Positions 8,002 to 17,731 of a stretch of 40,994 bases of DNA are shown piece after piece. Each line of letters opens with the position of its first letter. The first letter of the stretch is position 1. This DNA is from Pedosphaera sp. (GTDB lineage: Bacteria; Verrucomicrobiota; Verrucomicrobiia; Limisphaerales; F1-12-MAGs170). A program made the position numbers and the translations under genes. Under the pieces are notes generated by a model, which saw nothing but the letters and a program-made list of their open reading frames with translations, was not told the DNA's origin and ran no database searches. Location of the stretch: positions 1 to 40,994 of the forward strand of contig SIBF01000014.1 of the NCBI GenBank assembly GCA_009695275.1, given 5' to 3'.

Positions 8002-11000
8002 ATGAAAACGAGCCTATTGCTGCTGTTAACGACGTTTGGCCTGAGTGCGGCGGAATTCCCTGCTCCTTACAACACCGAGCCGGATCAGTCGAAACCGATG
8101 TCGCCGGCCGAGGCGACCACAAAGATGAAGCTGCCTCCCGGATTCAAGGCGACTCTGTTTGCCGCCGAGCCCGACGTGCAGAACCCAATCGCGATGGCGT
8201 GGGACAGGCGCGGGCGACTGTGGGTCGCCGAGAACTACACCTACGCCGAGCGCCAGACCAAGTTCGACCTTCGGCTGCGCGATCGCATTCTCATCTTTGA
8301 AGACACGGATGGCGACGGACGATTCGACACGCGCAAGGTTTTCACCGACGAGGTGCAGATGCTCACCAGCGTCGAGGTGGGACACGGTGGCGTTTGGGTG
8401 ATGTGTCCGCCCAGAGTGTTGTTCATTCCCGACCGCAACGGGGATGATGTGCCGGACGGCGCGCCCGAAGTGGTGCTTGACGGTTTCAATCCTCCGCCGG
8501 AGAACTACCACAACTTCGCCAACGGGCTCCGCTTTGGGCCTGATGGCTGGTTGTACGGCCGCTGCGGCGCTTCGAGTCCGGGCGATATCGGCTTGCCTGG
8601 GACGCCCTTGGACCGGCGCGTTCCGATGCGCGGCACCATGTGGCGGTATCATCCGCAGCGCAAGGTTTTCGAGGCCCTGAGCGGAGGCACCACCAATCCG
8701 TGGGGCCACGATTGGAACGAGCATGGCGAACTGTTCTTCATCAACACCGTCAACGGCCATCTCTGGCATGATTTCGCTGGCGCGCACTTTGATCGACCCC
8801 ACACGATCGATCCTAACCCGCGCGTTTATACGCTCATTGAACAACATGCCGATCACTGGCACTTCGACACGGCGGAAGGGTGGGGGAAGTCCCGTGACGG
8901 CAAGGCGGACGCTTACGGTGGCGGTCACGCGCACGTCGGGATGATGATTTATCTCGGTGACAACTGGCCCGTTGAATACCGCGGCCGGCTTTTCACGTGG
9001 AACATGCACGGCCACCGCGCAAACCAGGAAATTCTCGAGCGCAGCGGCTCCGGCTACGTGGGCCGCCACGGACCGGACTTTCTCTTTGCGGGTGATCCTT
9101 GGTTCCGCGGCATGGACCTGAGCTACGGGCCGGACGGCGGAGTCTTCGTTCTCGACTGGAGCGATACAGGCGAATGCCACGAAAGCACTGGGGTCCACCG
9201 CACCAGCGGCCGCATCTACAAAATCACTTACGGGGAACCGAATCGGGTAAAAGTCGGAGACCTCGCAAAACTCAGCGCCAGCGACTTGGTGAAATTGCAC
9301 ACGCACTCGAATGAATGGTTCAGCCGTCAGGCGCGCATTGAACTCGCCACGCGATTTGCGGCGGGCCGCGGACTCGACAACGCGAAGGAGGAGTTGCGCA
9401 ACCTTTTCGCGAAGGACGACAACGCGGTGGTGAAGCTCCGAGCCCTTTGGTCTCTCCACACTATCGGAGCGACAGATGTGGAGTTTCTCCTCGCGCAGCT
9501 TCTCCAGCCGGATGAGCACATCCGCACTTGGGCGCTTCGACTCCTGACCGATGCCTGGCCGCTCGACACCGTGATGAGCCGACGGCCTTTCACGCCATGG
9601 GGAGCAGACGACGCGAAGCGGTCCACATTTGCAGCCGACGAGACAAGCCTCGCCATCTCGTTCTTAGTCATGCCTGAATTGGTTAAGCTCGCAAAAGCCG
9701 ACGCATCCGGATTGGTCCGCCTCGCCCTCGCTTCGACGCTTCAACGTTTGCCCGTGTCGCAGCGCCCGGAATTGGCTGCCGCGCTAATGAGTCGAACCGA
9801 AGACGCCAACGATCACAACCTGCCGTTGCTCATCTCGTATGGGTTGATTCCGCTGGCTGATGCCGATCCTGCTCGCCTGGCGACGTTGGCGGCGCAGTGT
9901 GAGTTGCCGCCCACGCGCAAATTTATCGCCCGCCGCCTCGCTGAAGATATCGAGAAAAATCCCGCGCCATTGAACGATCTGTTGAAGCTCGCGTCGGCGA
10001 AGCCGGAAGTGTTCCAAGCTGACATTCTCAACGGCATGGCCGACGGCCTGACTGGCTGGCACAAGGCGAGAAAGCCGGCAATGTGGGACGCTCTCGCGAC
10101 GCGTCTCGCTGGCTCTGTCAAAGCCTCCCTGCGCGACCGTGCGCGGGACCTCAGCGTCCTTTTCGGGGATGGCCGCGCTCTCGATGAGGTGAAGAAAGTT
10201 GCGCTCGACAAGGATGCTGACCTCAACGCCCGGAAAACTGCGTTGCAGGCGCTTATCGACAACCGCCCGGCCGACCTCCGTCAGCTCTGTGAGCAATTGC
10301 TCGACGTGCGATTTCTTAATCCCGTCGCAGCGCGCGGCCTGGCGACGTTCGACGATCCGGCGATCGGCCCCAAGCTAGTGAAGGCTTACCGCCAGTTTCA
10401 TCCATCTGAGCGCGCACAACTTCTTGCGACGCTCGTTTCGCGCCCGGCTTTCGCGATGGCCCTTCTGAGCGCGGTTGCCGAAGGAAAGATTCCGCGGGCG
10501 GATATCTCTCCTTATGACGCGCGCCAGATCCAGACCCTCCGTGATTCTGCGGTGCGGAAGAAGCTCGCTGAAGTTTGGGGCGAACTCAGAGATTCTCCCG
10601 CGGACAAGCGGCAACTGATGGCGAAATGGAAGGCTCAAATCACATCCGAGGCACTTGCCAAAGCCGATAAAAGCCAAGGCCGCGTCGTCTTCAATTTGGC
10701 GTGTGCCTCGTGCCACACGCTTTACGGCGATGGGGGAAAAGTTGGCCCGGACCTAACAGGCGGAGGCCGCGACAACTTGGATTACCTTATCGAGAACACC
10801 ATCGATCCGAGCGCCGTGGTGACTGCCGACTTCCGCATGTCCGTCGTGAACCTCAAGGATGGCCGGGTGTTCAACGGGCTCATCGCCGCTAAAACTGATC
10901 GCACCCTGACCGTCAAGACTATGACGGAAACGCTCACCGTAGAGCGCAGCGAGATTGAGAGCATTCAGGAATCGTCGCTTTCGCTGATGCCCGAGGGTCT

Positions 11001-11103
11001 GCTTGAAGTATTGAAACCAGATCAAGCAATGGACCTCATCGCCTACCTGATGCACAAGAGCCAGGTGCCACTGCCTGCCGTTGGCTCGACCTCGCTGAAG
11101 TGA
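8002..11103 (+). CDS. PVC-type heme-binding membrane-bound dehydrogenase (propeller, HEAT-like repeats, cytochrome c)
   Basis: This 1033-residue exported protein (signal peptide about 1-17) belongs to the Pirellula/Verrucomicrobium 'membrane-bound dehydrogenase' family. Residues about 40-420 form a sugar/sorbosone dehydrogenase-like propeller (AMAWDRRGRLWVAENYTY, FANGLRFGPDGWLYGRCG). An alpha-helical HEAT-like region spans about 430-870. The C-terminal cytochrome c domain has a single covalent heme site, CASCH (Cys901, Cys904, His905), followed by GDGGKVGPDLTGGG and the PVC-specific tail with NLKDGRVFNGLIA. Electrons from substrate oxidation in the propeller could pass to the C-terminal heme, but substrates are unknown for most of the family. 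It starts the plus-strand run that continues with the SBBP protein, 64 bases downstream. Confidence 0.9.
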   Translation: MKTSLLLLLTTFGLSAAEFPAPYNTEPDQSKPMSPAEATTKMKLPPGFKATLFAAEPDVQNPIAMAWDRRGRLWVAENYTYAERQTKFDLRLRDRILIFEDTDGDGRFDTRKVFTDEVQMLTSVEVGHGGVWVMCPPRVLFIPDRNGDDVPDGAPEVVLDGFNPPPENYHNFANGLRFGPDGWLYGRCGASSPGDIGLPGTPLDRRVPMRGTMWRYHPQRKVFEALSGGTTNPWGHDWNEHGELFFINTVNGHLWHDFAGAHFDRPHTIDPNPRVYTLIEQHADHWHFDTAEGWGKSRDGKADAYGGGHAHVGMMIYLGDNWPVEYRGRLFTWNMHGHRANQEILERSGSGYVGRHGPDFLFAGDPWFRGMDLSYGPDGGVFVLDWSDTGECHESTGVHRTSGRIYKITYGEPNRVKVGDLAKLSASDLVKLHTHSNEWFSRQARIELATRFAAGRGLDNAKEELRNLFAKDDNAVVKLRALWSLHTIGATDVEFLLAQLLQPDEHIRTWALRLLTDAWPLDTVMSRRPFTPWGADDAKRSTFAADETSLAISFLVMPELVKLAKADASGLVRLALASTLQRLPVSQRPELAAALMSRTEDANDHNLPLLISYGLIPLADADPARLATLAAQCELPPTRKFIARRLAEDIEKNPAPLNDLLKLASAKPEVFQADILNGMADGLTGWHKARKPAMWDALATRLAGSVKASLRDRARDLSVLFGDGRALDEVKKVALDKDADLNARKTALQALIDNRPADLRQLCEQLLDVRFLNPVAARGLATFDDPAIGPKLVKAYRQFHPSERAQLLATLVSRPAFAMALLSAVAEGKIPRADISPYDARQIQTLRDSAVRKKLAEVWGELRDSPADKRQLMAKWKAQITSEALAKADKSQGRVVFNLACASCHTLYGDGGKVGPDLTGGGRDNLDYLIENTIDPSAVVTADFRMSVVNLKDGRVFNGLIAAKTDRTLTVKTMTETLTVERSEIESIQESSLSLMPEGLLEVLKPDQAMDLIAYLMHKSQVPLPAVGSTSLK

Positions 11104-11167
11104 TCGGGAGGCGGTGTGACAACACCCCGACATTACCTTGTTAAGATGTTGCTTTGTGGGACGTGGC

Positions 11168-14062
11168 ATGGCTTTGATGGGCGTTATGCGCTTAATGAAA
11201 TGCTTTCTCACGCTCCTGCTTGCATTCGTTTCGTGGCAATCCCTAGGCGCAAGCCTGCTCTTCTCCTCGCTTCTCGGGAGTGGTGACCCGCCCAGATATG
11301 AGGAGGAGGTGGCCACGGGCGTGGCTGTGGATAACGCCGGTTACATTTACGTGGTAGGGTACTCTTCCTCGGCTGGTTTTCCTGAGACTCACCATTACGG
11401 TGAAACCAACGGAGTGCCCCGATCCTTCATCATCAAACTTGCCCCGGATGGATCAAAGGTTATTTATTCGACCACCCTCGCTAACTCTCGTCCCCGAGCC
11501 GTCGTTGCGGACGGCTTGGGCCAGGCTTATGTAACGGGCGAAGCCATTTACTATACGTTCCCAACAACCAACGCCATCCAGACGGAACGTCGGGGAGACA
11601 CGGATGCGTTCGTTGCCAAACTCGATCCGGATGGAAAACTGCTCTTCAGCACGCTCCACGGTGGAAACGATCTCGAAGTCGGCCTCGGTATTTCCCTCGA
11701 TTCCGTCGGAAATATTCTGGTCGCTGGGTTCACATCCTCCACAAACATGCCGGTTACGGCGAATCCCCCACAGAAAGCAGCAGGCGGAGACCACGATGGT
11801 TTCGTTCTCAACTTTGCTCCGGACGGTAGCCAGCGGTTGCTCGCTTCGTACTTTGGCGGAACAGGTCGCGAGACCATTTCGAAAATCGCCGCAGGCCCGG
11901 GTAACACGCTCTACATCGCTGGTCGCAGCAGTTCGCAATCAATTCAGGGCTTCACTCCCATCGCCATCGGACTTCGCGGAGGTACTGATGGGTTTGTGGC
12001 AAAACTCGATCCCGCTTCAGGTGTAATCAACTTTTTGACTTTCCTCGGCGGCTCAGGCAGCGACGTCTTATCGGGTCTGGCCTTCGACAAATCAGGCGGA
12101 GTTCTCGTCTCCGGTTTCACCACATCAACCGATTTCCCCACCACTGCGGGTGCCGCGAAGACGTTGCTCGCCGACAGCAAGGACGCGTTTGTCGTCAAGC
12201 TTTCATCGAACCTCAACTCGGTTGTGTTTTCCACGCTGCTGGGTGGGGTCGAGGAGGAGGATGACACAGCTCAGTATTACCTGAATGGCTCCGCGCCCGA
12301 CTTCAAAGTGGATGCATCCACGCTCGCTCTCGATGGGCGCGGGAGCATTTATGTTTCGGGCGTTTCAAGTTCTCTTTCTTTTGGCGCGGGTGTCAAAATG
12401 ACGGCCTTCGGCGCGTTTGGAAAGCCGGGTTATGTCGCTCAAATCAGCGGAGATGGCACCCGCATCATCGAGGTCGCGACCGCCGGCTCAAGTTATGAAA
12501 ACGCGATCTACGGGCTGGCTGTGGCAGGCACAAATAAAATCGTTGCTGTTGGCACCACCGCTTTTGCGCCACGCCCGCCTTTCTTCCCGACCACCGTCGG
12601 CAGCCTGCAACCCGAATACGGTGGCAGCGTGAGCGACGCGTTTATCACCGAATTACTCTTCGACCAGGTCTCTCCGGGAAATGATAACCGCGTCAACGCC
12701 ACTGAAATCAAAGGTGCCGCTTTCACTACCTCGGCAGATAATCTGGCAGCCACTGCAGAACCGCAGGAATCCACCCACGCCGGCGAGCCTCCGCAGCATT
12801 CCGTGTGGTGGAAATGGACCGCCCCGGCAAATGGCCGATTGAATCTCTCCACGGAGGGTTCAGGCTTCGACACTCTCCTTTCTTTTTACTCCACCAACCT
12901 CCAAATGGTCGCAGAGAACGATGACGCATCGTTGGATGTCACTTTCAGTCGGATCAAACCACCCGTGGCCAAAGGCGCGACTTACCTGATCGCGGTGGAC
13001 GGCAAATCCGGTCAGACCGGTCAGATCCTGCTCACTCTCATGTTTTCCGCCACCACCAACGATGACTTTGCCGATCGCGTTTTCATTCCTGACTACCCCG
13101 CCTTCGTGACCGGCTCAAACGGTTATTCCTCGCCCGAACCCGGCGAACTATACCATGCCGGGCTTGGGAGGAACTCTGCCTGGTGGCTTTGGACCTCTCC
13201 CACCAATGATGGAGTGATCATCAACACCGCTGGCAGCTCTTTTCCCACATTGTTGGCGGTTTACACCGGCACCAACCTCACGTCACTAAAGGAGGTCAGT
13301 TCCGCTGTCGGTTTTCCCTTGGCTCAGACGGTTTTTTATGCCGTGAAAGGAAGCAATTACTGGATTGCTGTGGACGGGCAACTCGGCGCCACGGGAGTCA
13401 TTTCTCTCTCCGTACAGAAAGCGATTCCGCCACCCAACAACGATTTCACCAACGCAACCCCGGTCGTTGGTTTCATCGTGGACACTACTGGCACGAACCT
13501 CACCGCCCAAATCAAAGCCGTGGAGCAAGGCCTCTTCAAGCAATCCGGTACGGCCGGTAGAACAATCTGGTGGTCGTGGACCTGCCCCACCAACGGCTGG
13601 GCCGAGATCAACACGCTCGATAGCACTGGCGATCCGAACTTGGCGGTCTTTACCGGTTTCGCCCTGACCAACCTCACGTTGGTGGCGGATAGCGATGACG
13701 GCTATCCTATCCCCGGCAACTATCAGAGCCGCGTATTCTTTCCCGCCGCCATGGGCGTGACGTATTCCATTCGAGGTGACTCCAGCATTTACACCCTCCC
13801 TGGTGTCATCCAATTACACATTCGATTGACTCAGCCACCTCAATTGCTGGGCCAAACCGCGCGACTCACAGGCTCCGGAAAGTTCGAGTGCGATGTCAAA
13901 GGCGTCGCAGGACACGACTACACTTTACAAGGCTCATCAAATCTCAAGGACTGGATTGATCTCCCCACCTCGCCGCTTTCAGGAGCCAGCTTCAAAGTCT
14001 CCATCCTCTGGCAGGTTTCAACCAACTCCTTCCTCCGACTCTGGGACAAGTCACAGCCCTAA
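11168..14062 (+). CDS. Exported SBBP-repeat beta-propeller protein with three pre-peptidase-like modules
   Basis: This is a secreted protein of about 964 residues. The first half is a beta-propeller of SBBP repeats, seen as recurring KLDPDGKLLFSTLHGG, NFAPDGSQRLLASYFGG and KLSSNLNSVVFSTLLGG segments, each followed by a GIAVDxxGxxYVxGxT-like strand. The second half has three related beta-sandwich modules starting SVWWKWTAP, SAWWLWTSP and TIWWSWTCP, each with an NTxxSxFxTLLAVYTGTNL-like core. The C-terminus (YTLQGSSNLKDW ... SFLRLWDKS) resembles a beta-sandwich common in verrucomicrobial exoproteins. The start is uncertain: TTG at 11138, ATG at 11168 (GGGA seven bases upstream, chosen) and ATG at 11195 all keep the signal peptide. 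Its role is probably extracellular binding, with no catalytic site recognised. The next gene starts 21 bases downstream. Confidence 0.85.
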   Translation: MALMGVMRLMKCFLTLLLAFVSWQSLGASLLFSSLLGSGDPPRYEEEVATGVAVDNAGYIYVVGYSSSAGFPETHHYGETNGVPRSFIIKLAPDGSKVIYSTTLANSRPRAVVADGLGQAYVTGEAIYYTFPTTNAIQTERRGDTDAFVAKLDPDGKLLFSTLHGGNDLEVGLGISLDSVGNILVAGFTSSTNMPVTANPPQKAAGGDHDGFVLNFAPDGSQRLLASYFGGTGRETISKIAAGPGNTLYIAGRSSSQSIQGFTPIAIGLRGGTDGFVAKLDPASGVINFLTFLGGSGSDVLSGLAFDKSGGVLVSGFTTSTDFPTTAGAAKTLLADSKDAFVVKLSSNLNSVVFSTLLGGVEEEDDTAQYYLNGSAPDFKVDASTLALDGRGSIYVSGVSSSLSFGAGVKMTAFGAFGKPGYVAQISGDGTRIIEVATAGSSYENAIYGLAVAGTNKIVAVGTTAFAPRPPFFPTTVGSLQPEYGGSVSDAFITELLFDQVSPGNDNRVNATEIKGAAFTTSADNLAATAEPQESTHAGEPPQHSVWWKWTAPANGRLNLSTEGSGFDTLLSFYSTNLQMVAENDDASLDVTFSRIKPPVAKGATYLIAVDGKSGQTGQILLTLMFSATTNDDFADRVFIPDYPAFVTGSNGYSSPEPGELYHAGLGRNSAWWLWTSPTNDGVIINTAGSSFPTLLAVYTGTNLTSLKEVSSAVGFPLAQTVFYAVKGSNYWIAVDGQLGATGVISLSVQKAIPPPNNDFTNATPVVGFIVDTTGTNLTAQIKAVEQGLFKQSGTAGRTIWWSWTCPTNGWAEINTLDSTGDPNLAVFTGFALTNLTLVADSDDGYPIPGNYQSRVFFPAAMGVTYSIRGDSSIYTLPGVIQLHIRLTQPPQLLGQTARLTGSGKFECDVKGVAGHDYTLQGSSNLKDWIDLPTSPLSGASFKVSILWQVSTNSFLRLWDKSQP

Positions 14063-14083
14063 CCTCATTCCTGTGGCACCTTC

Positions 14084-15886
14084 ATGAGAAAGGCCTCGAA
14101 ACCCAAACGCACCGCGGCTCATTCACAACTCTCCCGATCACCCAGGAGAATTCTCATTGCGGTGATCTGCTTGATGGGTATGGGTCTTTTGGCGGTGGCG
14201 TGGAGGCGACACCAGAGCGAGCGACCCAAGCAAGGCAGGACGGAGCGTTCCGAAGCTCCGCTGACGTTCAGTCGGGACATTGCTCCGATTGTGTTTGAAC
14301 ACTGCACGCGCTGTCATCAGGAAGGGCAATCGGCGCCGTTCTCGCTGACAAGCTACGCCCAGTGCAAGAAGCATAGTAAAGAGATTCTTGAAGTGACGGC
14401 ACGCCGCTATATGCCGCCTTGGTTGCCGGAGGCTGGATTCGGAGAATTCGTCGAGCCACGAATTCTCACAGCTGAGCAGATTGGAATCCTTCAGGACTGG
14501 GTTGCGCAAGGCACCCGGGAAGGCGATCCAGGGACGATGCTGCCCAGTCGCAAAGGGACCAATGGCTGGCAGCTCGGCCAACCCGACTTGGTGATCACGA
14601 TGCCACAGGCTTATACCCTCCAGGCGGAGGGTCGAGATGTTTATCGGAACTTTGTCATCCCTATCCCGACGCACGAACAGAGATATGTCGCCGCTGTCGA
14701 GTTTCTACCGGGCAATCCGAAAATCGTGCACCATGCCTTCATGAAGATCGATCGCACTCGATATTCATCCCGGCTCGACCAGCAAGATCCCGAACCGGGT
14801 TTCAGCGATAAGAAAACTCCGGACAGCGCGCAAATGCCCGACGGCCAGTTCCTGACCTGGCAGCCGGGAAAAGTCCCTTCCCGGTGTGTCGAAGGATTCG
14901 CTTGGACCCTGGAGAAAGGGAGCGACTTCGTGCTCCAGCTTCATCTGAATCCCACGGGCAAACCAGAGACAGTTCAAGCCTCGATAGGCTTTTATTTCAC
15001 AGATAGGCCGCCTCTGAAATCGCCTTTCAAAATCTGTCTCACCTCCTTCACTATCGACATCCCCGCTGGGCAAGCTGACTACTTGGTTGAAGACAGGTAT
15101 GAGTTGCCAGTTGATCTCGATGTTTTCGGGGTGCTTCCCCACGCCCATTATCTTGGCAAAGATTTGCGGGGTTTCGCGCTGTTGCCGGATGGGACCAAAC
15201 GCTGGCTCATCTGGATCAAGAACTGGGATTTTAGCTGGCAAGGGGATTATCGCTATAAATCCCCGATTTTCCTGCCAAAGGGAACCCAGATATGCATGGA
15301 GTTCCGTTATGACAATTCCACTCAAAACCCCCGCAATCCGAATACGCCTCCGCTACCGATCGGCTACGGGCCTCAATCCACCAACGAGATGGCCGAACTC
15401 TGGTTCCAAACAGCACCACGCAATGTGAGGGAAAAGCTGGCTTTGGCCGATCATTATCAGGCTAAGACAACTCAAGTCCTTCAGGACGCGAGCGTTCATC
15501 GCTTGCGCAGCAACCCGCGGGATGCCGATGCGCGTCTGACCCTTGGCAAGCTCCTCTATGCCCAGGACAAGCCTCGCGAAGCGCTTCCGCATCTCCAGCG
15601 AGCCGTTGAGTTCAGCCCGCTGGACGATGATGCGTGGTATTATCTGGGTGCGACACTGCTCGAGTTGGGCAGATTAATCGACGCTCAGAGGCGGCTCCAA
15701 CGGGCGATCGAGATCAACCCCGAAAATTTCCAGGCGTTTAATCATTTAGGCATGACTTTTCTCAACCAGGGAAACGTTGTTCAAGCCGAGATCCATCTGA
15801 GGGAAGCACTCCGCCTTAACCCGGAAGATCCCATCGCCAGCGAAAACCTAAGTATCGTTCTGAAAAGAAAAGGCGCGGGTCGATAG
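14084..15886 (+). CDS. Cytochrome c / copper type II monooxygenase-like / TPR fusion protein
   Basis: This 600-residue protein is anchored by an N-terminal membrane helix (about 21-40). A single-heme domain (TFSRDIAPIVFEHCTRCH, Cys74/Cys77/His78) follows. The central part (about 165-445) resembles the copper type II ascorbate-dependent monooxygenase fold of peptidylglycine hydroxylase. All six copper ligand types are visible: His216-His217 (IVHHAF) and His287 (LQLHLNP) for one site, and His353/His355 (LPHAHYLG) and Met405 (ICMEFRYD) for the other. Three TPR units end the protein (about 460-595, for example PREALPHLQRAVEFSP). It is probably a periplasmic redox enzyme in which heme could supply electrons to copper. 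That reaction is inference and no substrate can be named. It lies 21 bases after the SBBP gene and is likely in the same transcript. Confidence 0.85.
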   Translation: MRKASKPKRTAAHSQLSRSPRRILIAVICLMGMGLLAVAWRRHQSERPKQGRTERSEAPLTFSRDIAPIVFEHCTRCHQEGQSAPFSLTSYAQCKKHSKEILEVTARRYMPPWLPEAGFGEFVEPRILTAEQIGILQDWVAQGTREGDPGTMLPSRKGTNGWQLGQPDLVITMPQAYTLQAEGRDVYRNFVIPIPTHEQRYVAAVEFLPGNPKIVHHAFMKIDRTRYSSRLDQQDPEPGFSDKKTPDSAQMPDGQFLTWQPGKVPSRCVEGFAWTLEKGSDFVLQLHLNPTGKPETVQASIGFYFTDRPPLKSPFKICLTSFTIDIPAGQADYLVEDRYELPVDLDVFGVLPHAHYLGKDLRGFALLPDGTKRWLIWIKNWDFSWQGDYRYKSPIFLPKGTQICMEFRYDNSTQNPRNPNTPPLPIGYGPQSTNEMAELWFQTAPRNVREKLALADHYQAKTTQVLQDASVHRLRSNPRDADARLTLGKLLYAQDKPREALPHLQRAVEFSPLDDDAWYYLGATLLELGRLIDAQRRLQRAIEINPENFQAFNHLGMTFLNQGNVVQAEIHLREALRLNPEDPIASENLSIVLKRKGAGR

Positions 15887-15892
15887 TTCGAT

Positions 15893-16036
15893 CCGTGCCT
15901 ATCCGGTTAGCTGCCAAAGCATCAGTGGAGCGCGGCTGTCGTGAAACCCAGCCACGGAAGCTATTGCACTGCTGTGGCTGGTGCTTCGCACACGGCCGCG
16001 CTCCTTCAGAATTGGCAGCTAACCGGATAGGCACGG
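15893..16036. repeat. 144-bp long palindromic element with perfect 25-bp arms
   Basis: The arms 15893-15917 (beginning CCGTGCCTATCCGG) and 16012-16036 (ending CCGGATAGGCACGG) are exact reverse complements over 25 bp. Inside, GGAGCGCGGC and GCCGCGCTCC also pair exactly, with further imperfect pairing up to a loop around 15957-15974. The element starts 7 bases past the stop of the copper/heme gene. It looks like a REP- or MITE-type element and may end transcription of the upstream operon. No transposase is encoded. Confidence 0.8.
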
Positions 16037-16438
16037 TTTGTTCGATGGCCGTCCGCCGCACCTTGTCGAAGACCTGATTGCCGAGGTTGCACTGCTGGAG
16101 ATTGCCCAGCGAACAATCAGAACTCTTTTCCAAAAACACTAAACTCAATCTCCGAAAACCGGAGCCAGTTGATTTTTCACGGAGGAGCCTCCGATAGCCA
16201 TAGAGAAAGGATCGAGGGGCAGGGGAACGTGATCCTGTTTCTTGCGCCGGCGGATTGAGCCGGGAAGTCATCGGGCGAGATCCCAACTCATGAGCTCCTC
16301 GACGGCCTGCTGAAATTCGGCGACGGGGAGGCCGTATGAGGTTCTGACTTTACGGGGTGCTGCCCGGCCGTGGCCACAATCGCGAGGTGTGGCGACTAAC
16401 GGGAAACGCCGGCCGTTGTAACACGCCGAACCCTTGGC
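16037..16438. other. Intergenic stretch, no gene seen, contains a dispersed repeat copy
   Basis: These 402 bases lie between the long palindrome and the Gfo/Idh stop codon. Open frames cross it but show no family resemblance and include the palindrome itself. The only structure recognised is the repeat copy at 16297-16356. Confidence 0.5.
16297..16356 (-). repeat. Dispersed 60-bp repeat, copy A
   Basis: This copy aligns without gaps to 31661-31720, with about three quarters of positions identical. Its core GCCGTATGAGGTTCTGACTT is at 16331-16350 and is followed by TACGG. The outer CCGTA/TACGG arms are complementary. On the minus strand it sits about 80 bases after the Gfo/Idh stop. Confidence 0.55.
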
Positions 16439-17731
16439 TCAGACACTGATCTTCCAGGGCCCCCGCATTGCCTGCTCGATGTAGGAATTGGCTTCGGCGT
16501 CCTTGGTGAAGCGTTGTTTCTTGGAATCGAAATGGAGCGGCCGGCCGGTTTCGACCGCGATCTTCGCCAGGTTGATCAATGTGCAGGATTTATGGCCATT
16601 GATTTCGTTGAGGGCGAATTTCTGGCGCGTCTTGACCGCCTTGACGAAGTCCGTGACCTGTGAAGGCGGGTCGGGGAGGTCTTTGATTTTGTCGATGAGG
16701 TTCGGGATGCTCGACTCGAGGGATTTGGTCAGCGTGCCCTTGGGGCCCGAGAGGAAAGGCGCTGTGTCTTTGTTCTCGCCGTCCAAAACGATTTCACAGC
16801 CGTCGGCGTACCGAAGTGAAATCCGACGCCAAGGCAGGACCGCGTCGCGATCCTGGGGACCGGTGTCGGCTTCGACATGTACCGGGCTCTCTTCGTCTTT
16901 GCCCAAAAGGTATTGCACGGGATCGAGGTAATGCTGACCCATGTCGCCCAAGCCACCGCCATCGTAATCCCAATAGCCGCGGAAAGTCTGATGCACGCGA
17001 TGCGGATGATACGGCTTGTGGGGCGCGGGCCCGAGCCACATCTCGTAGTCCAATTCCGGAGGGATTGGCTGCGGCGTCAAGCCCGTGCGCCCGCACCATT
17101 GATTTTGTTTCCAATCAAATCCGGTGTTGCCCCCGAGGGTAATTTTCAACGGCCAACCAAAGACTCCCGCCATGATTAACTTCTTGATCGGCTTGGCCGG
17201 CACACCCATTCCGTAAAACGGACTGTCAAACCGAAACCACGTGTTCAGGCGGAAAATACGTTTGTATTTGGCCATCGCGGCTTTGACCGCTTCACCTTCC
17301 GCGATGGTTCGTGACATTGGTTTCTCGCACCAAATATCCTTGCCCGCCTTCGCCGCGGCGATCGAGATGAGCGCATGCCAATGCGGCGGTGTCGGAATAT
17401 GAACGATGTCGATATCCTTGCGCGCGATGACTTCGCGGAAATCGCGGTAACCTTTCACATCGGGCCCGGCCGCTTTGAGCGCCGTTTGCAGGTGCTTCTC
17501 GTCAACGTCGCAAACCGCGAGCAATTTGCAGGCGGTGTTAATCCCCGTCACATGCCCCATGCCCATCCCGCCGGTGCCAATCACGGCGCGCGTGAGGACT
17601 TCACTGGGCGGCGTGAATCCCGCTCCCCCCAGCACATATCGCGGAACGATGTTCAAAGTCGCGATCGAGGCGATGGAAGTCTTCAAAAAACTGCGGCGTG
17701 TCCATTTGTGGGTTTTGTTCATGCGTTTCAT
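16439..17731 (-). CDS. Tat-exported Gfo/Idh/MocA family oxidoreductase
   Basis: This is a predicted NAD(P)-dependent sugar or inositol-type dehydrogenase of 430 residues. It has a twin-arginine signal (TRRSFLKTSIA, residues 11-21), then a Rossmann fold with AVIGTGGMGMGH (49-60) and the family hallmark CEKPMSRT (135-142), whose Lys137 is the usual catalytic lysine. The C-terminal half matches the GFO_IDH_MocA_C-like substrate domain (GYWDYDGGGLGDMGQHYLD). Length and order are typical of the exported subfamily abundant in PVC bacteria. The substrate is unknown, and processing of an oligosaccharide outside the cytoplasm is inference. A start at codon 4 (ATGAAC) is also possible. It lies 318 bases downstream of DUF1501 gene 1, beyond a strong terminator, so it is probably transcribed separately. 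Confidence 0.92.
   Translation of the reverse strand: MKRMNKTHKWTRRSFLKTSIASIATLNIVPRYVLGGAGFTPPSEVLTRAVIGTGGMGMGHVTGINTACKLLAVCDVDEKHLQTALKAAGPDVKGYRDFREVIARKDIDIVHIPTPPHWHALISIAAAKAGKDIWCEKPMSRTIAEGEAVKAAMAKYKRIFRLNTWFRFDSPFYGMGVPAKPIKKLIMAGVFGWPLKITLGGNTGFDWKQNQWCGRTGLTPQPIPPELDYEMWLGPAPHKPYHPHRVHQTFRGYWDYDGGGLGDMGQHYLDPVQYLLGKDEESPVHVEADTGPQDRDAVLPWRRISLRYADGCEIVLDGENKDTAPFLSGPKGTLTKSLESSIPNLIDKIKDLPDPPSQVTDFVKAVKTRQKFALNEINGHKSCTLINLAKIAVETGRPLHFDSKKQRFTKDAEANSYIEQAMRGPWKISV

Noticed and set aside
8026-9519. Long minus-strand ORF (497 codons) opposite the PVC heme dehydrogenase
   Set aside because: It is a mirror of a high-GC coding strand: composition is Arg/Val/Ala-rich without domains, while the plus frame has a clear signal peptide, propeller and heme site.
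15816-16286. Minus-strand 156-codon ORF over the long palindrome
   Set aside because: Its sequence is produced by the palindrome arms, with LAAN-type repeats appearing from both arms, and it overlaps the end of the copper/heme gene.
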